This document shows, piece after piece, positions 5,784 to 10,486 of a DNA stretch of 10,486 nucleotides. This DNA comes from an uncultured Ruminococcus sp. (GTDB lineage: Bacteria > Bacillota > Clostridia > Oscillospirales > Ruminococcaceae). A model generated the notes under the pieces. It was given only the letters and a program-made list of their open reading frames with translations. It did no database searches and had not been told where the DNA came from. Position 1 is the stretch's first letter. Each line of letters starts with the position of its first letter. A program made the translations under genes and the position numbers. The DNA lies in assembly GCA_902796865.1 (NCBI GenBank), contig CADBQZ010000234.1, forward strand, positions 1-10,486. Direction: 5' to 3'.

Positions 5784-8700
5784 TTGAATAATTATGAATA
5801 CACTTCGCTGTTTTCTGATAATTTTGATAATGTTTTTGTTCCATATCTAAGTGTTGATAAGCTGGACAGCATACGACAAAAGCTGAAGGATAAACAAGAA
5901 TGGGTAAATGATTTCAAGGTGTTGGTCAGAAAGGCTTTTGAGTATGATTACTATCGTGAAAACGGAGATTTCCCTGCGATAAATGAAAATAGTGAAAACG
6001 AGTATATTAGAAAAAGGATCCGAAATGTCAGGAGTAATCATTCAGGAGTAATCAGAGAAAAAGAAAGAAAACTCCAGGAAATTGATGTGAGCAAAACAGA
6101 AACAATCAACACTGTGATAAAACCTCTTTTAAAAGATGATAATGGCTATTCCTACCTGTGCAGGATTCTGGAGCTTAAAAATCACAGCGAAATGACAGCT
6201 CAATACAGTAGTCTTCTGGAATACAGCCTTAGTGACAGTTGGCTCAAACCGAGAGAATATTTTGAGAGATATCTTATACCGAAAAAAGATCAGGAAATGC
6301 ACACGGATCATCTTTCAAAAACTAAATTTCTGGTAGAGCTGACGAGAGCATTGTGCAGCTGTGCTGAAAGAAATACGGGGAAATGGTTGACCAGTGCCCG
6401 CCCCAAATTCTGTCTTCACGATCTCACAGCTCTTTTTGACCATGGGATTGAGAATTATTCCGACAGAGAGATACTTGAAATATTCTCACAGCATCTTGTA
6501 CAGGCGGAAATGGATAAGGATTATATACTGAAAACACTGAACGGTATAATAAATGACATACGTTCAAAGGACAATCCCTCAAAACAAAAGATCATAGTAG
6601 CGGAACAAATTGAGAAGATATTATCAGATAATTCAATTGTTTCATCAAGTGAGACTTCGGTCGAGTTTGGGCTGGAGTCCTTTGCTGAGATTGAAAAAAG
6701 AATATATGCACTCAGGGATGATTACGAGAATTCGATCAAGCCTTTTATAACGGCTATCGAAAACTTTAAGAAAAACAGCATTGTTATGCAGAAAGACTAT
6801 GTTGTTTACACCCTAAAAAATATAATAAAACCAAAGAGTGCTAAAGCACAAAAATGCCTTGAAGAGATAATATGCATTTCCGAAATGGATTTTGATGAAG
6901 CCAAATCGAAAGGAGCAAAGCTGTATCACGATTTCATCGATCAGGAGAAACAATGTCTGAAATGCAAGACTGAAAAATCAAATAAAGTGGATAATGCCTT
7001 GAAAAAAGAATTGACAGAGCTTGAGAAATTCAATAAGAACTGCACATATGCGGAAGAATCAGTCGATAGCAGTAAAAACACAAATAATAAAAGCAATTCA
7101 AAAAATGGCAACGAGCATTATGATGAGATAAACTTTCGTATCGTATATTACTATGCCAAGGCATACAGCTTTTTATATCCGCATGATGAGCTAATGCATA
7201 GAGTGTTTGTTAAGCTTGACGGGATAAATGACAGTGCAAAGCTTAATGAGCCATATAAGCATCTGATATATCTGTTGGCAGCTGACAGGACAGATGAATG
7301 TCTATCGTCGGTAAAAACGATCAATGCTCTGAGAGAGTTCATTTACGACTGCTGTTTTGCACTCAGAGAGAAACGAGATCGTGAGGCTGTGCAATATTAT
7401 CGTTTACAGTTGGATAGGTTTATCCCAGCAGAGAAGCGTAATTCGGATATCATCTCACAATGGTATAAGACTTTGAATGAAAATCGGAACTTCAATTATT
7501 CAGAGCTTGAAGTATTCAGAGGAGATATAGGCAAATTCAAGCAGTCCTGTAATGATGAAAGTTTATCAAAAGGATTAAGAAGTATTCTTAAAAGCATTAA
7601 TGAATATGAGCGGATCTCAGAGACCGATAGAATAACTGAACAGCTTTTTACCTTTGCTTTTGAACAGCCTGCGGTTAATTACAGATCTGTTGAAGAGTTG
7701 GTTTATTTCAGAGTTCTCGAAAACCACGGCAGCATAAAAGATGCTAAAGAGCCGATCATGAGACTGTGGAAAAAGAAATCGAGCAAGGAAAAGATATCAG
7801 ATAATGCTGAAAATGAACGGTTTACTGTAGACTATCAGGATATGTATTACAGTGAATTTGCATATTACGATGATATTGATAAAATGATAGATGATCTTGA
7901 GAAAAACGGTTTTGCAGTTGTCAAGCTGTCGGCTGCGGATATTCGCAAGACAGCTAATGCATTGTTCAATTATTTAATAAACAGTGTTGTCGTGCTCCTT
8001 TTGAACAGCAGTAAAAATGAGTCTGTCCGTATGATGCTGGATTCATATAAGTGTAGAATGAAAGATGACAGCAAAACATATAATTTACTGATGAATAGCT
8101 TGAACGAAACCGGCTATGTTAAAGTCTACAATATTATTTCATCAAAGCAGCAGGCTGTTTCATACAGCTTGCTTGAGGAAAATGCTTTAAAGGATTTATG
8201 TAATGATAAAACTGATATTGATGGTATATTGGATGAAATAAAGAAAGGGCTGTTCAATATATTACATCCAAGCTTTGTTAAAAGTATCGATACTTATACC
8301 GCAATGAATGTAAACGATCTGTCTTTCAAGGCACCGTTAGTAAGCAGAGCTTCACTTATTAAAGCTTATACAGCGATGAGCATACTTTCTGGCACAGACG
8401 ATCTAACAGCATTTAAGAACACCATAAACCGAATCCTTGAACTGTGCGGCTTTGCCCAGATGGATAAGAAAAACGCCTTGGACTGTTATATGATTGCCGT
8501 GTACTATTATCAATTAAATTTGGGCGATACGGTTTTGATCAGTAAAGGGTATAAGGGGTGCAAAGAAAAACTCGACCAGCTTAAAGGCAAGCTGATGATA
8601 ACATTCCCTGATGATCTAAAATCACAGCTTGATAAGGGTACAATGTTTTTATCGGAAATAGACTATGAGAATGATAAGGTTTCTTTTAGTGACTCGGTAC

Positions 8701-9851
8701 ACTCGAATATCTGGAACAAGTATATTAAAAAAGTCAGTTTAAGAGATGCAGATTATATCTATATTCCATACTATGGGTTCGTATTGAACGATGAAGGCGG
8801 AGAAAGATATTTGCTCGTTTTAGTTTATCCTGTAAATATCAGCAATGAGGATAATTCTGAAAACAGAAAAGAGCCTGAAGCATGCTGGGGTATATTGTTT
8901 GATTGCATCAGAAATGAACAAGGCATTGAAAAAGTGTTTAATCTGGAGAATTTATGCATAAGTCCGCAGAATGCACATATCAAAGATCGTAAGTATATCG
9001 TTTATATTCCTCATAAAGAGTTCTTCAGGATAGTAAATGCTGTTTCACCATTCAAGAAGATAGTTGCAGCAGATAGTTATCCTATTTTAACTTTTCATTC
9101 ATTTGAGATAAAGAACATGCAAAATAAGGATAATATACTATGCTTATTTGCGGTTGGTCATACAGATGATGGAACCCGACAAATCCTGGGCGGATGGACC
9201 TTTGTAAAGGAGAAGTTTAATAAAAACTGCTGGGAAACTATTTTTTCGGATCTGAAAGAAAAGGGCATCACAGATGTAGGACTTGTATGCACGGATTTGC
9301 CAAATAACTTTGAACAAGCCTTGGAGAAAGAGTATCCAAAAGCGAAAGCACAATGCTATAGCTATATGATACAGCTTATTTCAGAGAACAATCTGAAAAG
9401 ATTCTGCACCAAAACTCCAAAGACCAGGATTAATTATCTTAATGATGAAGACAAAGAAAAGAAGCCCCACAAAATATTATTAAAAGAGCTCATAAAAATA
9501 CAAAGAAACTTGATATGTGCAGATAAGGAAAAGGATGCAGAGAAGTTGTGCGATAAATTGCTGCTGAAGAATAAGGATCCATATTATGATCAAATCTGGC
9601 ATGGAGAAGCATTTAATAAAGAAAAGGTATTGTCATTCTATGAGCTGAATAAAACAACTCGTGATTATCTGTTAAAAGAATATAAGAATGATAGTGACCG
9701 CTCAATTGTACTTAAAAAAGTTAAATTGAAAATCAAAAGTCAGATCGAAGCAGGTGTTATGGATAAAGGCGATGATATCAGTATCGAAACAGCGGAGAAA
9801 ATGCTTGGAGAAATACTGCTGAAGTATTCAAAGGAAATAAGACCTCATTAG
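5784..9851 (+). CDS. Large unknown protein with a C-terminal degenerate IS256/Mutator transposase-like domain
   Basis: A 1355-residue protein with a TTG start, 21 bases after gene 1 and cotranscribed with it. The first roughly 1000 residues match no family I recognise. They are mostly charged and probably helical, with a low-complexity Asn/Ser/Lys linker around 420-445 and a helical stretch after it. Residues about 1095-1345 resemble the RNase H-like core of IS256/Mutator transposases: a strand (LTFHSFEIK), then LFAVGHTDDG, ILGGW, a W-containing helix, LKEKGITDV, the strand ending C-T-D1171, a helix ending EYPKA, Q1190-C1191, and much later Y1286-E-L-N1289. By this alignment the first catalytic Asp is His1105, the second is kept (D1171), the final Glu is Thr1292, and the family histidine after the cysteine is Tyr1194. 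The domain is therefore probably not a transposase but a nucleic-acid-binding or structural leftover. I see no terminal inverted repeats. The likely role is as partner of the upstream nuclease fusion; what it does is unknown. Confidence 0.7.
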   Translation: MNNYEYTSLFSDNFDNVFVPYLSVDKLDSIRQKLKDKQEWVNDFKVLVRKAFEYDYYRENGDFPAINENSENEYIRKRIRNVRSNHSGVIREKERKLQEIDVSKTETINTVIKPLLKDDNGYSYLCRILELKNHSEMTAQYSSLLEYSLSDSWLKPREYFERYLIPKKDQEMHTDHLSKTKFLVELTRALCSCAERNTGKWLTSARPKFCLHDLTALFDHGIENYSDREILEIFSQHLVQAEMDKDYILKTLNGIINDIRSKDNPSKQKIIVAEQIEKILSDNSIVSSSETSVEFGLESFAEIEKRIYALRDDYENSIKPFITAIENFKKNSIVMQKDYVVYTLKNIIKPKSAKAQKCLEEIICISEMDFDEAKSKGAKLYHDFIDQEKQCLKCKTEKSNKVDNALKKELTELEKFNKNCTYAEESVDSSKNTNNKSNSKNGNEHYDEINFRIVYYYAKAYSFLYPHDELMHRVFVKLDGINDSAKLNEPYKHLIYLLAADRTDECLSSVKTINALREFIYDCCFALREKRDREAVQYYRLQLDRFIPAEKRNSDIISQWYKTLNENRNFNYSELEVFRGDIGKFKQSCNDESLSKGLRSILKSINEYERISETDRITEQLFTFAFEQPAVNYRSVEELVYFRVLENHGSIKDAKEPIMRLWKKKSSKEKISDNAENERFTVDYQDMYYSEFAYYDDIDKMIDDLEKNGFAVVKLSAADIRKTANALFNYLINSVVVLLLNSSKNESVRMMLDSYKCRMKDDSKTYNLLMNSLNETGYVKVYNIISSKQQAVSYSLLEENALKDLCNDKTDIDGILDEIKKGLFNILHPSFVKSIDTYTAMNVNDLSFKAPLVSRASLIKAYTAMSILSGTDDLTAFKNTINRILELCGFAQMDKKNALDCYMIAVYYYQLNLGDTVLISKGYKGCKEKLDQLKGKLMITFPDDLKSQLDKGTMFLSEIDYENDKVSFSDSVHSNIWNKYIKKVSLRDADYIYIPYYGFVLNDEGGERYLLVLVYPVNISNEDNSENRKEPEACWGILFDCIRNEQGIEKVFNLENLCISPQNAHIKDRKYIVYIPHKEFFRIVNAVSPFKKIVAADSYPILTFHSFEIKNMQNKDNILCLFAVGHTDDGTRQILGGWTFVKEKFNKNCWETIFSDLKEKGITDVGLVCTDLPNNFEQALEKEYPKAKAQCYSYMIQLISENNLKRFCTKTPKTRINYLNDEDKEKKPHKILLKELIKIQRNLICADKEKDAEKLCDKLLLKNKDPYYDQIWHGEAFNKEKVLSFYELNKTTRDYLLKEYKNDSDRSIVLKKVKLKIKSQIEAGVMDKGDDISIETAEKMLGEILLKYSKEIRPH
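6028..6054 (+). repeat. Two-copy 13-base direct repeat inside gene 2
   Basis: TCAGGAGTAATCA occurs at 6028-6040 and again at 6042-6054, a repeat unit of 14 bases. It lies early in gene 2, near codons 82-91. Because 14 is not a multiple of three, loss or gain of one unit would shift the reading frame. Confidence 0.7.
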
Positions 9852-9908
9852 AATATTCATTCTAATTCTTGGCACAAAACTTATACTATAATTTTGTTTT
9901 TTGCAATA

Positions 9909-9952
9909 GCAGCGTTTGTTTTCTAAAAAGAAATTCAAACGCTGCGTTTTTT
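9909..9952 (+). terminator. Intrinsic terminator of the two-gene operon
   Basis: A perfect 10-base stem, GCAGCGTTTG (9909-9918) with CAAACGCTGC (9936-9945). It can be extended inside by TTTC/GAAA, and TTTTTT follows at 9947-9952. The T-run is on the plus strand only, so it ends the rightward operon. Its T-run touches the stop codon (9953-9951) of the converging phosphatase gene. The 57 bases between the gene 2 stop and the stem hold nothing else I can support. Confidence 0.9.
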
Positions 9953-10486
9953 ATTGTTTAGGCGAAACAGAAATGATGGTAGTATCATCAGGGTACATAA
10001 AGGAATCAAAATCATTCCAATCAGTTGCATTAAGAACAGCTTCTTTGAATTTCTGATTTCTTCTTATCATTACTTCAAAACCATCACTGCAAAGCAATAG
10101 ATTATCTTTTATCAGTGTTCTGAAGATATGACATTTTTCGATAGCTTCATTGCTGTTAATAAACGTGTTTTTCAATTTGTTCGGATTGGTGTGTCTATAC
10201 AATGTTTTTGACGTGTATTCATATATGAAACTGTCACCTATTTGCAGAATAGTGGCTTGTTCAGACTGCATATTCAACAAGCACAGTAATAGAGTGCAGC
10301 AGTAATTGTTATAATCGTGTCTTTTTTGTTCTGCTTTTTCTTTCAGGCATTGTTGAATGAAAAATATGGTTGAAGATATTATATGTTCATCATCAGAGTT
10401 TGTTATTATTTCACAATTATTGACCCAGTTCTCAACGGCAGCTGAGCAAGCAGTAAAAGATGCTTGTTTACTGTTAAGATATCCGC
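9951..10486 (-). CDS. PP2C/PPM-type serine/threonine protein phosphatase, C-terminal part
   Basis: The gene enters from the right edge; 177 codons and the TAA (9953-9951) are visible and the N-terminus is missing. The frame stays open to the edge, so a TTG or ATG near 10280-10269 is not its start. Motifs fit the C-terminal half of PP2C phosphatases, which remove phosphate from Ser/Thr with two metal ions. In order: a CCTLLL strand, a strand ending I-G-D-S (codons near 10233-10238), LLLCSDGF (near 10080), and the closing P-D-D-T-T-I-I-S-V (near 9970-9985), where the Asp binds metal. The N-terminal DG motif lies outside. Spacing is typical but divergent, and no membrane segment is visible. It converges on the kinase-containing operon with about 100 bases between stops. 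It may reverse phosphorylation by the kinase-like domain of gene 1, or belong to another operon to the right. Confidence 0.75.
   Translation of the reverse strand, partial: GYLNSKQASFTACSAAVENWVNNCEIITNSDDEHIISSTIFFIQQCLKEKAEQKRHDYNNYCCTLLLCLLNMQSEQATILQIGDSFIYEYTSKTLYRHTNPNKLKNTFINSNEAIEKCHIFRTLIKDNLLLCSDGFEVMIRRNQKFKEAVLNATDWNDFDSFMYPDDTTIISVSPKQ

Noticed and set aside
5794..5850. 18-residue hydrophobic frame (starting MNTLRCFLIILIMF) in another frame at the start of gene 2
   Set aside because: The ATG is about 18 bases from the nearest ribosome site and the frame overlaps gene 2 entirely; probably a shadow.
6951..6980. C-x-x-C pair (QCLKCK) in gene 2 as a zinc site
   Set aside because: Only one pair is seen, with no second pair of Cys or His at a ribbon-like distance.
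9066..9851. An insertion sequence inserted at the end of gene 2
   Set aside because: The transposase-like part is in frame with the rest of the protein, its catalytic residues look lost, and I found no terminal inverted repeats or target duplication.
9870..9892. TTGGCA and TATAAT or sigma-54-like promoter after gene 2
   Set aside because: The spacer is only 12 bases, the -12 element of sigma-54 is missing, and a terminator follows at once.
1..10486. CRISPR array, tRNA or rRNA genes
   Set aside because: No regularly spaced repeats and no tRNA- or rRNA-like sequences were seen on either strand, despite the Card1-like nuclease domain.

Overview
The window looks like a piece of a low-to-moderate GC Clostridia chromosome, probably a Ruminococcus-like gut or rumen bacterium. 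This placement is an inference from strong AGGAGG ribosome sites, consensus sigma-A promoters, an AT-rich coding style and the gene types; no marker gene is present to prove it.

Left part (1 to about 1260, minus strand): a housekeeping-like operon reads leftwards from a near-perfect promoter at 1225-1253. It encodes a DHH/DHHA1 phosphoesterase of the NrnA (oligoribonuclease / pAp-phosphatase) type. The next gene overlaps it by 8 bases and is the start of a P-loop kinase that runs off the window. The roughly 160-base leader holds a candidate six-residue leader peptide and a terminator-like hairpin.

Centre (about 1276 to 9952, plus strand): a two-gene operon reads rightwards from a second strong promoter (TTGACA, 17 bases, TATATT at 1319-1347) and ends at a strong intrinsic terminator (9909-9952). 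Gene 1 (1457 aa) is an unusual fusion. In order it has a protein-kinase-like domain, a Rossmann/TrkA-N-like domain, an RyR-like domain, a possible CARF-like alpha/beta region, a winged-helix-like stretch, and a C-terminal PD-(D/E)XK nuclease-like domain resembling Card1/Can2 (DUF1887). Gene 2 (1355 aa, TTG start) is mostly unrecognisable helical protein. Its C-terminus resembles the RNase H-like core of IS256/Mutator transposases, with two of the three catalytic acids apparently replaced, so it looks like a domesticated, inactive transposase domain.

Right end (9951 to the edge, minus strand): the C-terminal half of a PP2C/PPM-type protein phosphatase converges on the operon. A kinase-bearing effector next to a PP2C phosphatase suggests phosphorylation-controlled signalling.

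Taken together, the centre and right end are a plausible, possibly undescribed conflict or stress-response system: a kinase and ligand-sensing module (Rossmann, RyR, perhaps CARF) wired to a nuclease, with a large partner carrying a dead transposase fold and a possible phosphatase reset. The system function is inference. The domain calls rest on motifs read by eye, without a profile search.
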